A stretch of DNA of 22,689 nt from a virus: positions 1-22,689 of IMG/VR virus record IMGVR_UViG_3300017969_005705; one strand, written 5' to 3'. Shown here in pieces: positions 1 to 8,538 of the stretch (positions within the stretch are counted from its first letter, which is position 1; each line of letters opens with the position of its first letter). The notes beneath the pieces are model-generated. The model searched no databases, had not been told where the DNA came from, and saw only the letters and a list, made by a program, of their open reading frames with translations. Position numbers and translations under genes: made by a program.

Positions 1-1
1 A

Positions 2-247
2 GTGTATCTCGAAAATGATTTAATTGTAAGAGCAAAACAGGGAACAAACACTTATCAAATTCAATTTGAAGTAAGGTTACAAGATGACGATACCGGTGAT
101 CAACGATTGCCAGCTACAGAACCAGGACCGGCAGTAGACGAAAATGTTAACGGGACAATTACTTGCTCAGTAGATGAATTTAAGGCTGTAGGTTCTTACG
201 TTGCTATAACTAGTCCTACTTATACTACTGATTCAGCTTTCCAATAA
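2..247 (+). CDS. C-terminal end of an unrecognised protein, possibly virion structural
   Basis: The frame is open from the window edge to a TAA at 245-247. The first codon is GTG, but the window starts one base earlier, so this is most likely the last 81 residues of a longer protein and not a real start. The visible part is acidic, rich in Thr, Asp and Ala, and has one Cys and no membrane segment. Strand-like stretches such as TYQIQFEVRLQ and GTITCSVDEFKAVGSYVA suggest a beta-rich fold. A late promoter-like motif lies about 25 bases beyond the stop, so the gene probably closes a separate transcription unit. A phage structural role is only a guess from composition and setting; I do not recognise the family. 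Confidence 0.55.
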   Translation: MYLENDLIVRAKQGTNTYQIQFEVRLQDDDTGDQRLPATEPGPAVDENVNGTITCSVDEFKAVGSYVAITSPTYTTDSAFQ

Positions 248-270
248 ATTGATAGTTTTTTTAGTAAGTC

Positions 271-278
271 TATAAATA
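271..278 (+). promoter_or_regulatory. T4-like late promoter motif TATAAATA
   Basis: An exact match to the T4 late promoter -10 element TATAAATA (NATAAATA in cyanophages) lies in the 50-base gap between the first partial gene and the gene starting at 298. It would drive the long rightward run of overlapping genes that begins at 298. Late promoters of this kind have no -35 element, and none is evident here. The motif is short and the DNA AT-rich, so a chance match is possible. The intergenic position and spacing to the next start favour a real site. Confidence 0.55.
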
Positions 279-297
279 TTTTTTTAAAAAAGGTTTT

Positions 298-645
298 ATG
301 GACGAACGACTTGAAAAAGCTATTAAATTTTCCAATTATATGGCCTCTTTACACAATCAAAAAAGGTCATTTCAAGAAAAGTATTATCAAGATTTAATTT
401 ATTTTTTTAATGGAAGTCAATTTACAGTTACAAAAGAATTAATATCCTTTTGTAAAATTATGTTAGATTCTTCTCAAACAGAAATAATTTTAATAGATGA
501 TAATCAAATTCCAACCGAAATAGAAAATTTAGAGGAATTTTTTAATAATATTAAAAATATCTACATAAATGCTTCAAATGAATTTATTGTAAGTTATAAT
601 AGAATAAAAAAAGAACGGACAATTGAGAATTTAGTAGATTTATGA
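298..645 (+). CDS. Small conserved-type hypothetical protein (115 aa)
   Basis: This ATG start has a purine-rich AAAAAAGG ending five bases ahead of it, a plausible ribosome binding site. The product is 115 residues, mostly helical in character at the N-terminus (DERLEKAIKFSNYMAS), followed by the segment KYYQDLIYFFNGSQFTVTKE and an acidic stretch around residues 64-80. There is one Cys, no signal peptide and no membrane helix. Small proteins opening with a similar MDERLEKA segment are, to my recollection, seen in T4-like marine phages, but I can name no function. The stop overlaps the next start in an ATGA arrangement at 642-645, so it is translationally coupled to the glycosyltransferase-like gene downstream. 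Confidence 0.75.
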   Translation: MDERLEKAIKFSNYMASLHNQKRSFQEKYYQDLIYFFNGSQFTVTKELISFCKIMLDSSQTEIILIDDNQIPTEIENLEEFFNNIKNIYINASNEFIVSYNRIKKERTIENLVDL

Positions 646-1538
646 GTAAAGGTATTTTACTGTATGCAAGAAATAATTCAAAAATAGATTATACTAAACA
701 AGCTTATTTCTTGGCAAAAAGAGTTAAAAATATTTTAGGGTTACCTACATCAATAGTAACCGATAGCGAATTGTATTTGAAAACACAATTTCCGGATTGT
801 GAAAAAGTTTTTGATAAAATTATTCCCATAGTATGGTCGGAAAATAGTAACATTGATGGCACTATTTTAAGTAAATTTGAAAATCATTTTTACAAATTAT
901 ATAGAGATGGTACTATATCTAAACAAAAGTTAGCTTTTAAAAATCAATTAAGATCTTCGGCATATGATGTTACACCTTATAATGAAACTTTATTATTAGA
1001 TACTGATATAGTGCTATCTAATACTAATTTTTTACATTGTTTTGAACAGAAAAATAATTTTCAAATTTATCATGAATCCTTTGATTTAGCTGGTTTTAGA
1101 GATTATTCTGAATTTAAGTATATAAATGATATAGGAATTAAATTTTATTGGGCAACAATAGTCTTTTTCCGGAAAACGGAAGAAAACAAAATATTTTTTG
1201 ATTTATTAAAACATATCCAAGACAATTGGAATCATTATAAATCAGTTTTTCAAATAAATCAAAGTTATTTTAGAAATGATCATGCTTTTAGCATAGCTAT
1301 ACATATTATGAATGGTTATACAGAAGGAGATTTTGCGTCTTCTTTACCTGGTAAACTTTATTATACTACAGATAAAGATATTTGTTGGGATATAGATAAA
1401 AATAAAATAACTTTTTTATTAGAAAAAGAAAATTATGTCGGAGAGTATACATTGGCATCTTGGAATGATGTTACAATACACGTTATGAACAAATTTAGCC
1501 TTAATAGATGTATTGATAAGGAATTAAAAAATGTCTAA
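642..1538 (+). CDS. Glycosyltransferase-like protein (GT-A fold, DxD), copy 1
   Basis: A 298-residue protein that probably transfers a sugar from a nucleotide-sugar donor. The N-terminus (GILLYAR, then a helix and SIVTD near residues 35-41) looks like the first Rossmann-type unit of a GT-A fold. LLLDTDIVL at residues 117-125 contains a DxD metal/nucleotide-binding motif (D120-T-D122). A further D-HAFSIA segment lies at 213-219 and IHVMNKF near the C-terminus. The same three landmarks recur in the next gene, so the two are diverged tandem paralogues. The closest known pattern is the GT8-like group, but the exact family is unclear. No signal peptide or membrane helix is seen. It overlaps the previous gene by 4 bases and the next by 8. 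Confidence 0.72.
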   Translation: MSKGILLYARNNSKIDYTKQAYFLAKRVKNILGLPTSIVTDSELYLKTQFPDCEKVFDKIIPIVWSENSNIDGTILSKFENHFYKLYRDGTISKQKLAFKNQLRSSAYDVTPYNETLLLDTDIVLSNTNFLHCFEQKNNFQIYHESFDLAGFRDYSEFKYINDIGIKFYWATIVFFRKTEENKIFFDLLKHIQDNWNHYKSVFQINQSYFRNDHAFSIAIHIMNGYTEGDFASSLPGKLYYTTDKDICWDIDKNKITFLLEKENYVGEYTLASWNDVTIHVMNKFSLNRCIDKELKNV

Positions 1539-2355
1539 TGGGTTTTTATTTTATGCTGATGGAAATGAATATGTAACACAAGCATGTTTATCGGCAATGA
1601 GTATTAAAACAAAAAATGATGTATCTATTAGCATAATTACAAAGAACAAAATTTTGCCAAAGTATCAAGGATTGTTTGATAACATATTAGAACCTTTATG
1701 GTTAGAACATGATGATTCGAGATATAGTATTTTAAATAGATGGAAATTATATCATAATACTCCATATGATAAAACTATTGTATTAGATACAGACACATTA
1801 GTCTTACAAAATTTAAATTTGTGGTGGAAATTTTTTGAAAATTATAATCTTTTTTTCTTAAATAAAGTTTTTACTTATAGATCTACAATTGTAACTGATA
1901 ATTATTACAGGAAATTATTTGAAACTAATCATTTACCTAATTTATATTCGGGAATGCATTATTTTTTAAAGTCACAAAAATCTAAAGATTTTTTTGCTTT
2001 AGTAGAATTAATATCAAAAAATTGGGAAATGTTTTACGGACAATTTTGTAAAGAATATTATCCTAAATATCCTAGTATGGACGTTTCATTTTCCATTGCA
2101 AGTAAAATCTTAGATAATGATGTTGAAATTACAAATAATATTGTAAATTTTGTAAAATTTGTTCACATGAAAAAGAATATCCAAAATTGGAAAAATGTTA
2201 CAGGTGAATGGCATGATAAAGTTGGAACTTATTTAAGTCCAAATTTAGATTTTTATGTGGGAAATTATTTGCAAACCGGAATTTTCCATTATGCATCTAA
2301 AAATTTCTTGTTAGATAATATTTTTAAAAAATATGAAAAATTTTTGGGAATTTAG
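1531..2355 (+). CDS. Glycosyltransferase-like protein (GT-A fold, DxD), copy 2
   Basis: A 274-residue protein, paralogous to its upstream neighbour. It opens with GFLFYADGNEYVTQA, shows the DxD motif in TIVLDTDTLVL (D86-T-D88), repeats the D-x-SFSIA landmark at 184-190, and ends with a conserved-looking GIFHYASKNF. The order and spacing match copy 1 except for a shorter N-terminal region before the DxD. The predicted role is transfer of a nucleotide-activated sugar in the cytoplasm; donor and acceptor cannot be read from the sequence. The ATG at 1531 lies inside the end of the preceding gene (8-base overlap), which argues for one polycistronic unit. Two bases separate its stop from the next ATG. 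Confidence 0.7.
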   Translation: MSNGFLFYADGNEYVTQACLSAMSIKTKNDVSISIITKNKILPKYQGLFDNILEPLWLEHDDSRYSILNRWKLYHNTPYDKTIVLDTDTLVLQNLNLWWKFFENYNLFFLNKVFTYRSTIVTDNYYRKLFETNHLPNLYSGMHYFLKSQKSKDFFALVELISKNWEMFYGQFCKEYYPKYPSMDVSFSIASKILDNDVEITNNIVNFVKFVHMKKNIQNWKNVTGEWHDKVGTYLSPNLDFYVGNYLQTGIFHYASKNFLLDNIFKKYEKFLGI

Positions 2356-2357
2356 AT

Positions 2358-2906
2358 ATGTTTATACAATTTGATCCAGCGAACGGAGAGCTTATTCGTG
2401 TAACAAATACCCAACCTGATTTTGATTTTATAGAAGTAGATAAAGAAGATATTATTGAAGTCCATACTGGAAAAATTTCTGCAAAAAAATATATTGTTGT
2501 TTTTAATGATAAATTAGGGAAGTACCAATTACAGAAAAAAGATGTAATTAATGTTTTTAATACTACAATACACAATATTTTATATGAAATTCCTACAAAT
2601 AAAAATAGAGAAGGAATTACCATTATTCAAGATATATCAAATAGTTGCTGGAAATTTTTAATAAATAAAGATTTAGAAATTGACTTAAAATCTAGAAATT
2701 CTTTTACAAATTATTCTTTATATTTTAGTGTTACTGAATTAGGAAATCCTAATGTACTTTACAGGCAACTAGAAATTAATTTAGAACAATTAGTAAAAAA
2801 TCATTATCAGATAGTTAGTTTTTTACATGATTTTGAAAGTAGTGAATTATTAATAAGCATTTACACAAATAAAATATTTGAATATAACTATGAAAGAAAA
2901 GAATAA
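2358..2906 (+). CDS. Hypothetical protein (182 aa)
   Basis: I do not recognise this protein. The N-terminal third contains short alternating strand-like segments (FIQFDPANGELIRVTNTQPD, then VHTGKISAKKYIVVFN). The middle holds a possible IPTNKNREGITIIQD turn-strand unit, and the rest is a mix of strand and helix. There is a single Cys and no signal peptide, membrane helix or repeat. The frame uses the same AT-rich codons as its neighbours, the ATG follows the upstream stop by 2 bases, and its TAA shares one base with the next ATG (TAATG at 2904-2908), so it is very likely translated. A glycan-binding or structural accessory role is possible from the setting only. Confidence 0.65.
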   Translation: MFIQFDPANGELIRVTNTQPDFDFIEVDKEDIIEVHTGKISAKKYIVVFNDKLGKYQLQKKDVINVFNTTIHNILYEIPTNKNREGITIIQDISNSCWKFLINKDLEIDLKSRNSFTNYSLYFSVTELGNPNVLYRQLEINLEQLVKNHYQIVSFLHDFESSELLISIYTNKIFEYNYERKE

Positions 2907-3832
2907 TGGAAAATACATTCCGTGTATTAGACTATGATATAATATATTTAAGTTATGATGAACCTAATGCAGAAAAAAATTATGCTGATTTAGTTACAAA
3001 AATTCCATGGGCAAAAAGAGTTCACGGTGTAAAAGGTTCTGATTCTGCTCATAAAGCTTGTGCAGAGTTGAGTGAAACAGATAGGTTTGTTACTATAGAT
3101 GGCGATAATAGAATTAGAGAGCATTTTCTAGCACAAGAAATTAATTTTGAGCAACATGTTGAATTAAAAAATAAGGTTATATCGTGGTGCGGTCATAATG
3201 TAATTAATGGATTAATGTATGGTAATGGCGGAGTAAAATGTTGGCCTAAAGAATTTGTTTTAAATATGAAAACTCATGAAAATGCTGCACCTGATAATCC
3301 ACATGCCCAAGTTGATTTTTGTTGGGATGTAGAATATATACAGATGAATAGTTGTTTTAGTGACATTTATAATAATGCAACACCACAGCAAGCATGGCGG
3401 GCAGGATTTAGAGAAGGGGTTAAGATGGCGCTTGATCAGGGAGTAAAGCCTTCTTTAGATGATTTTTATAAAAATCATTGGAAAAATCTACATCGGTTGT
3501 ATATATGGTTAATGATAGGAGCAGATATTGAAAATGGTTTATGGGCAATATTAGGAGCAAGGCAAGGTTTATACAAAACTATGTGTACAGATTGGGATTA
3601 TGTGAATGTGAGAGATTTTGAATACTTAAATAATTTATGGAATAAAGAATTGTTGTGTATAAAAGATAATGATTTAGAAAAAGAAATTAAGCAAATAGGA
3701 AAATATATTATAGGAGAATTGAAAATTCCTATCGGCGTAGATCCATTAAGTAAAGATCAGAGCGTATTTTTTAAAACAGTTTATTTAAATCCTGCACGAA
3801 TATCTAATAAAATAATAGATGTAGAAACATGA
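2906..3832 (+). CDS. DxD transferase-like protein (308 aa) of the family seen in the 655-aa gene
   Basis: This protein aligns over nearly its full length with the C-terminal half of the product at 16450-18417 and with the broken copy at 19749-19969. Shared landmarks are LSYDEPNAEKNY near residue 15, RVHGVKG followed by AH (38-49), IDGDN at 64-68 (a DxD-type motif, D65-G-D67), INGLMYGNGGVK at 97-108, W-x-x-x-FRE-x-x-K-x-A at 161-172, and IW-x-x-IG-x-D with I-x-GA-x-x-G at 197-218. The first part resembles a GT-A nucleotide-sugar transferase, so glycosyl transfer is the best guess. It lacks the tandem repeats carried by the 655-residue relative. The stop overlaps the first radical SAM start by 4 bases (ATGA). 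Confidence 0.68.
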   Translation: MENTFRVLDYDIIYLSYDEPNAEKNYADLVTKIPWAKRVHGVKGSDSAHKACAELSETDRFVTIDGDNRIREHFLAQEINFEQHVELKNKVISWCGHNVINGLMYGNGGVKCWPKEFVLNMKTHENAAPDNPHAQVDFCWDVEYIQMNSCFSDIYNNATPQQAWRAGFREGVKMALDQGVKPSLDDFYKNHWKNLHRLYIWLMIGADIENGLWAILGARQGLYKTMCTDWDYVNVRDFEYLNNLWNKELLCIKDNDLEKEIKQIGKYIIGELKIPIGVDPLSKDQSVFFKTVYLNPARISNKIIDVET

Positions 3833-5202
3833 ATGAGATAGATCATATCAAGAATGTTTTAGATATTACAAATAAAGAAGTAAGTCCAACATTTTGTTTA
3901 GCTAAATGGCATCATACAACTCTTTATCTGCAAACTGGGGAAACGCATAGCTGTTATCACCCGCCTCCGCATAAAATATTAATAGAAGAAATAAAAAATA
4001 ATCCTAGTGCTTTGCATAATACAAGTGAAAAAAAAATGCAAAGAAGTTTAATGTTAAAAGGAGAAAAGCCTGTAGGATGCAATTATTGTTGGAATATAGA
4101 AAATTTAGGGTCCGAGTATGTAAGTGATAGGCACATAAAGACAGCAAGTATTTATACACCAGAAAGATTAGCTGAAATAAAAAATAATTCTTTTGATTTT
4201 AACATCAATCCAGAATATATAGAAATTTCTTTCTCGAATGAATGCAATTTTAAGTGTGGTTATTGTCATCCTAAAGCAAGTAGTAGATTTTGGAACGAAA
4301 TTGAAGAATTTGGACCATACAAAGACAGTACAGAGCATAGGCAAGATATAGATTGGTTTACAGTTTATAAAACCGAAGATGAAAATCCCTTTGTAGAGGC
4401 ATGGTGGAAATGGTGGCCTACTGTATCAAAAACACTTAACATTTTAAGAATAACAGGTGGAGAACCTTTATTGCACAAAAGTACTTGGAAATTGTTAGAC
4501 CTTTTAGATAAAAATCCTAAACCCTATCTTCAAATTGAATTAAATACAAATCTTGGAGTTAAAAAAAGTTTAATTGAAAAATTAGTAAAAAAAATAACAA
4601 AATTACATCAAGAGAATAAAATTAAAAGTTTTAAATTGTATTCATCTATAGATACATGGACGAGTAGAGCCGAATATGTTAGAACAGGACTAGATCTAAA
4701 ATTATGGGAAGAGAATTTAGATTATTTTTTAATGAATTCTAACTATCCAATAACTTTTATGATTACTTTTAATATATTTTCAGTAACAAGTTTTGATAGC
4801 TTATTGTTAAAGATATTAGAATGGAGAAAAAAGTATAACAATGATAAAGTAGAGCAATGGCAAAGAATAAGATTTGACACTCCACATTTAAAAGAGCCTT
4901 ATATTTTTGATATGAATATTTTGCCAAAAAGTGAATATCTTCCTTATATGTACAAACACATGGACTTTTTTAAAAAAAATTTAGATGATAATAATAAATT
5001 AAAATTTTCTACTATTGAGTTGAAAAAATTTGATAGGATTTTGAATTATATGAAAGGAACAGAATTTTCTGAGTTGAAACTTTTAGAAATAAGGAGAAAT
5101 TTTACAAATTGGTTTGATGAATATGATAGAAGAAGAAAGTTAAACAGATACGATTATTTTCCTGAAATGAAAGGTTTCTTTGAGTTGTGTAAAAAAATAT
5201 AA
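3829..5202 (+). CDS. Radical SAM protein 1, N-terminal Cys cluster (twitch/SPASM-like), 457 aa
   Basis: A radical SAM enzyme that would cleave S-adenosylmethionine with a [4Fe-4S] cluster to make a 5'-deoxyadenosyl radical. The cluster motif is CNFKCGYC (C139, C143, C146) and the SAM-contacting GGEP is at 210-213. Ahead of the core is a Cys set C23 (FCLAKW), C42, C84 and C87 (CNYC), spaced like ligands of an auxiliary iron-sulfur cluster. It differs from its neighbours in having a single Cys at position 42, where the others have a CC pair, and Lys in place of Pro in FCxxPW. The C-terminus carries the D-x-x-R...FPE signature near residues 433-446 shared with other members here. The substrate is unknown. 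The start is the ATG of an ATGA overlap with the previous gene. Confidence 0.88.
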   Translation: MNEIDHIKNVLDITNKEVSPTFCLAKWHHTTLYLQTGETHSCYHPPPHKILIEEIKNNPSALHNTSEKKMQRSLMLKGEKPVGCNYCWNIENLGSEYVSDRHIKTASIYTPERLAEIKNNSFDFNINPEYIEISFSNECNFKCGYCHPKASSRFWNEIEEFGPYKDSTEHRQDIDWFTVYKTEDENPFVEAWWKWWPTVSKTLNILRITGGEPLLHKSTWKLLDLLDKNPKPYLQIELNTNLGVKKSLIEKLVKKITKLHQENKIKSFKLYSSIDTWTSRAEYVRTGLDLKLWEENLDYFLMNSNYPITFMITFNIFSVTSFDSLLLKILEWRKKYNNDKVEQWQRIRFDTPHLKEPYIFDMNILPKSEYLPYMYKHMDFFKKNLDDNNKLKFSTIELKKFDRILNYMKGTEFSELKLLEIRRNFTNWFDEYDRRRKLNRYDYFPEMKGFFELCKKI

Positions 5203-6355
5203 TGACTATTTGATATTTATTGATAACACACAAAATTTATATGATGCTATACAGATTGATAATATATATATAGAAAGATTATTTGGTGTATTTAATGGGT
5301 TTGATATCACAAAAGTTAGAAATATTTCTTATTTAAATTTTGCTCCTGAAAATGTTCTGAAGCTAGTATTATGCCATATGCATTTGCCACTAAATTATGA
5401 AATAAATCTTGCTGATGAAACATTAATTAAAATTAATAATTCTCCTAATACTTTTTTATGGATTGTTAGTTTTTTTGAATTCTTTTTTGCCCAAGACAAA
5501 CTTTTAAATTCTATTAATTCTAGGATAATACAAGAAAAAAAAGTTATACTAACTACAAGTAATAGTAACTATAAGAATAAAATAATTAATAAAGTAAAGT
5601 TTACGTCTGTAAATACATTCTGGTGGGGATTTCATCGACATGTAATTAATCATTACCCACAGACTGCTCTTATCAAACCTTTGGAAAAGTATGATAATTT
5701 GAAGAGAGCTAAGAAAAAATTTTTATGTTTAAATCAAAATTTAAAAACTCACAGAATTTGGACAGTTTATCATATTTTAAAAGAAAATGCAGAAAAGCAA
5801 GGTTACCTCAGTTGCAGATTTGATTTAATGATTAAATTACAAAAAGATTCTGTTTTAGCAGGTTGGTATAGCAATATTAATAGGTTACCAGACAAAGATA
5901 TCGCTGAAAAGATGTCTAATGGAATTATTTTAGATAGGATTAAAGGTAAATCCGTATATAGACCAGAAGATTCTATAATGTCATATTATATGAAGTCTTT
6001 ATTCAGTATTATAACAGAATCTGATGTAGTAGAAGATTTTGTTACAGAAAAAGTATATAAAGCAATTTGTTGCTCACATCCTTTTATTATAATAGGAAGT
6101 AAAAAGTATATTACAACATTACACTCACTTGGTTTTCAAACGTACGAAGAAATATTCGGAACATCTTATATTGATAATGAACATGATTTTCAAAGATTTG
6201 TTAAAAAAATAAAAATAATGCCGCTAGATGTAATTAAGGAAAAAATTGTTGCAGTAAAAAACAAAGTAGAATATAATTATAATCATTTTCTGCAAACACC
6301 TTTACCGTTTAATCAAATAATTGAAGATATTTATAAAGTATTAGAAAATGAATAA
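5180..6355 (+). CDS. GT-B-like transferase, exostosin/GT10-like C-terminal region (391 aa)
   Basis: The C-terminal half has the pattern FVTEKVYKA (287-295), HPFIIIGS (300-307) and LHSLGFQTYEEIF (314-326), which resembles the nucleotide-sugar-binding region of exostosin- and GT10-type glycosyltransferases. A paralogue on the other strand (20624-21721) shares this region and the earlier K-x-F-x-C-x-N...HR segment (180-192 here). The role is likely sugar transfer; donor and acceptor are unknown. It is the only non-radical-SAM gene inside the radical SAM block. The start is uncertain: TTG at 5180 has AAAGG five bases upstream and overlaps the previous gene by 23 bases; another in-frame TTG lies at 5210, and no ATG is near. 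Residue numbers assume 5180. Confidence 0.7.
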   Translation: MSCVKKYNDYLIFIDNTQNLYDAIQIDNIYIERLFGVFNGFDITKVRNISYLNFAPENVLKLVLCHMHLPLNYEINLADETLIKINNSPNTFLWIVSFFEFFFAQDKLLNSINSRIIQEKKVILTTSNSNYKNKIINKVKFTSVNTFWWGFHRHVINHYPQTALIKPLEKYDNLKRAKKKFLCLNQNLKTHRIWTVYHILKENAEKQGYLSCRFDLMIKLQKDSVLAGWYSNINRLPDKDIAEKMSNGIILDRIKGKSVYRPEDSIMSYYMKSLFSIITESDVVEDFVTEKVYKAICCSHPFIIIGSKKYITTLHSLGFQTYEEIFGTSYIDNEHDFQRFVKKIKIMPLDVIKEKIVAVKNKVEYNYNHFLQTPLPFNQIIEDIYKVLENE

Positions 6356-7559
6356 AACCTTTTGTATATATCCTTGGATAAATTTCCATACAACAACTGA
6401 AGGAAGATGTAAGCTATGTTGTCATGTTTACACAGAAGATTATATTAAAGTAGGTGATAATGATGCTATTGTAGGGCATCATGATATAGATCAAATATGG
6501 TTCGGTGATTATATGGAAAATGTTCGTAATAAAATGCTAAATGGAGAGCCAGTTAAAGAATGTAGCAGATGTTATGAACACGAATTAAAAGGTATAGAAA
6601 GCAGTAGAGAATGGGCTAATAAAAATTATTTTACTAAACAATATCTAAGTTTAGAATATCCTAAACATTTAGAGTTAAGATTAGGAAATAAATGTAATTT
6701 AAAATGTAATAGTTGTTGGAGTGTTAGTAGTAGTAATTTATATAAAGAGCGTAAAAAAATTATGTCTATAGATAAGGACATTCCAGACTGGATCAATAAT
6801 CAATGGCATCATGAAATTAACATTGTGGAAAGTTTTGATTTTAAATGGTTTGAAACTAAAGAATTTTCGACTTTTATTGATAAAGTTAGTCCTACACTAG
6901 AAAAATTATATTTAACAGGAGGAGAACCAACTTTAATAAAAGCAAATGTAAATGTGTTAAATTCTTTAATAAAATATAATAATAATAGTTGTTATGTAGC
7001 ATGGACTACTAATTTAACATCTTGGCCACAAGAATTTTATGAATCTTTAGATTTTTTTGATAGCAGTGAAGTCCAAATGAGTATTGATGGATATAAATCT
7101 TCAAACACATACATCAGATATCCTACCGAATGGGATATTGTAGAAAAAAATTTTAAAAATGCGTTGGATTTACCTAGTAAAGTTTCGTTGAAAGTATATT
7201 TTGTTGTACAAGCTTGGAATCTGTTAGATATTAGAAAGCTTGTAACATGGTTAGAAACATTTGAAAGGAAAATTGATTTTGTACCTATATTTTTAGAGTA
7301 TCCGGATCAGTTACATTCAACAGTTTGGCCTAAAGAAGTGATTGAATTTATAATTAATGATTTACAAAAGATTTATACAAAAAGGCACAGTAATTCAATA
7401 GAGAGAATTATAAATTATTTACATGATTCTATTTATGATAAAAAGAAAATAACAAAAATGAAAGAATTCATTGCCATTAACGATAAATATAGGAAAATTA
7501 AATTTAAAGATATATTTCCTTATTTCCATCAAATAATAGAAAAAGAGTGCAAGATTTAA
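6348..7559 (+). CDS. Radical SAM protein 2, N-terminal Cys cluster (twitch/SPASM-like), 403 aa
   Basis: The radical SAM cluster motif is CNLKCNSC (C116, C120, C123), followed by LTGGEPT with GGEP at 191-194. The N-terminal segment is FCIYPW (C6), a CC pair (C24, C25) and CSRC (C72, C75), the pattern repeated in five other proteins of this window and probably ligating a second iron-sulfur cluster. The C-terminus has a weaker form of the shared signature (INDKYRKIKFKDIFPYF). The enzyme class is clear; the reaction is not. Radical SAM proteins with extra clusters act on peptides, sugars and cyclitols among others. The ATG at 6348 lies 8 bases inside the preceding gene, and the next gene starts 13 bases before this one ends. 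Confidence 0.88.
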   Translation: MNKTFCIYPWINFHTTTEGRCKLCCHVYTEDYIKVGDNDAIVGHHDIDQIWFGDYMENVRNKMLNGEPVKECSRCYEHELKGIESSREWANKNYFTKQYLSLEYPKHLELRLGNKCNLKCNSCWSVSSSNLYKERKKIMSIDKDIPDWINNQWHHEINIVESFDFKWFETKEFSTFIDKVSPTLEKLYLTGGEPTLIKANVNVLNSLIKYNNNSCYVAWTTNLTSWPQEFYESLDFFDSSEVQMSIDGYKSSNTYIRYPTEWDIVEKNFKNALDLPSKVSLKVYFVVQAWNLLDIRKLVTWLETFERKIDFVPIFLEYPDQLHSTVWPKEVIEFIINDLQKIYTKRHSNSIERIINYLHDSIYDKKKITKMKEFIAINDKYRKIKFKDIFPYFHQIIEKECKI

Positions 7560-8524
7560 AAGCAATTATACCAGCAAAAGAAAAATGGTGTAGTATAGTT
7601 TGGCAAGTAAATGATTGGTGCAATTACAGGTGCTCATACTGCAATGATTGGAACTGGGCTGGTAGGAACAAGAATGATAAAAACATTAATTTAATTGTAA
7701 ACACTCTTGAAAATATAATAAATTTTTATAAAAAAAATGGATATAGATATTTTAAATTGTATCTTAGTGGTGGTGAACCGACTTTTTGGGACGGACTGAT
7801 TCCTGTTGTAGAAAAATTTAGGGAGTTAGCAACTTGGCCAGGCAGTTGTGTTGGAATCAATACAAATTTTAGTAGATCAACAACTTGGTGGGAAGAAAAT
7901 CATCATTTATTTGAAGATGTTGTTGCCAGCTATCATGCAGAATGGACCAAAGAAGAAAAATATCTTAATTCTTTTAAATTTTTACAAACGAAGAAAAACT
8001 ATTTATGCAGTCGTATAATGATGCATCATCAGCTATTTCAACAATGTATTAACTTTGGTGAACGTATAAAAAAAGAGTGTCAAAATTATATAATAGAATA
8101 TGCTCCTGTTTATGACGAATTAAGACCAACAACTGACCCTTACAATTATAATGAGAAATGGCAAATGGATTTTTTTAAAAATAATAGTACAGTTTATAAA
8201 CAAACTGTGCCAATTAAAAAAAATCCTAATTATGCATGGGCGAAAATAGAATTTATTGACGGTACAACATCTCCTATCAACACAAATGCTTTAATAACTG
8301 AAAGGAAAAATTTTTTCAAAGGATGGACTTGTAATATCCATGAAAGTTTGCATATTCATCCAAATGGAAAAATTCAAGCTGCAAGTTGCGGAGTTGGTCC
8401 AGTTCTTGGCAATATTGTTCTTGGAGAATTTAATAGTCATTTAGTAGAAGGTGTAATTTGTCCAAAAAACCATTGTCATTGTGCAGCTGATTTTAACATT
8501 ACAAAATTTAAACAAAGAACATAG
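7547..8524 (+). CDS. Radical SAM protein 3, C-terminal Cys cluster (SPASM-like), 325 aa
   Basis: This enzyme has the reverse layout of its neighbours. The radical SAM motif CNYRCSYC comes early (C25, C29, C32) with GGEP at 75-78. A Cys cluster lies at the C-terminus: C262, C281, C305, C310 and C312 (ending KNHCHCAADF), preceded by HPNGKIQAASC, a SPASM-like arrangement for an auxiliary [4Fe-4S] cluster. No FCxxPW segment is present, although a lone C15 precedes the core. Trp is abundant around the motif (VNDWCNY, NDWNWAG). The start is a GTG at 7547 overlapping the previous gene by 13 bases; there is no in-frame ATG ahead of the cluster motif. The substrate is unknown; it may act with the surrounding radical SAM enzymes in one pathway. 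Confidence 0.86.
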   Translation: MQDLKAIIPAKEKWCSIVWQVNDWCNYRCSYCNDWNWAGRNKNDKNINLIVNTLENIINFYKKNGYRYFKLYLSGGEPTFWDGLIPVVEKFRELATWPGSCVGINTNFSRSTTWWEENHHLFEDVVASYHAEWTKEEKYLNSFKFLQTKKNYLCSRIMMHHQLFQQCINFGERIKKECQNYIIEYAPVYDELRPTTDPYNYNEKWQMDFFKNNSTVYKQTVPIKKNPNYAWAKIEFIDGTTSPINTNALITERKNFFKGWTCNIHESLHIHPNGKIQAASCGVGPVLGNIVLGEFNSHLVEGVICPKNHCHCAADFNITKFKQRT

Positions 8525-8538
8525 ATATAATTTAAAAA

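Noticed and set aside
248-297. Possible terminator in the T-rich stretch after the first partial gene
   Set aside because: The T runs are not preceded by any GC-containing inverted repeat; A+T richness alone explains them.
2324-2623. Minus-strand open frames opposite plus-strand genes (also 9222-9422, 9797-9979, 9840-10037, 13359-13610, 14020-14310, 14404-14631, 15520-15780, 18457-18828, 19392-19610, 19676-19897, 21872-22072)
   Set aside because: Each lies opposite a gene with recognisable motifs or strong coupling, has low-complexity hydrophobic composition typical of the antisense of AT-rich coding DNA, and shows no start signal or domain.
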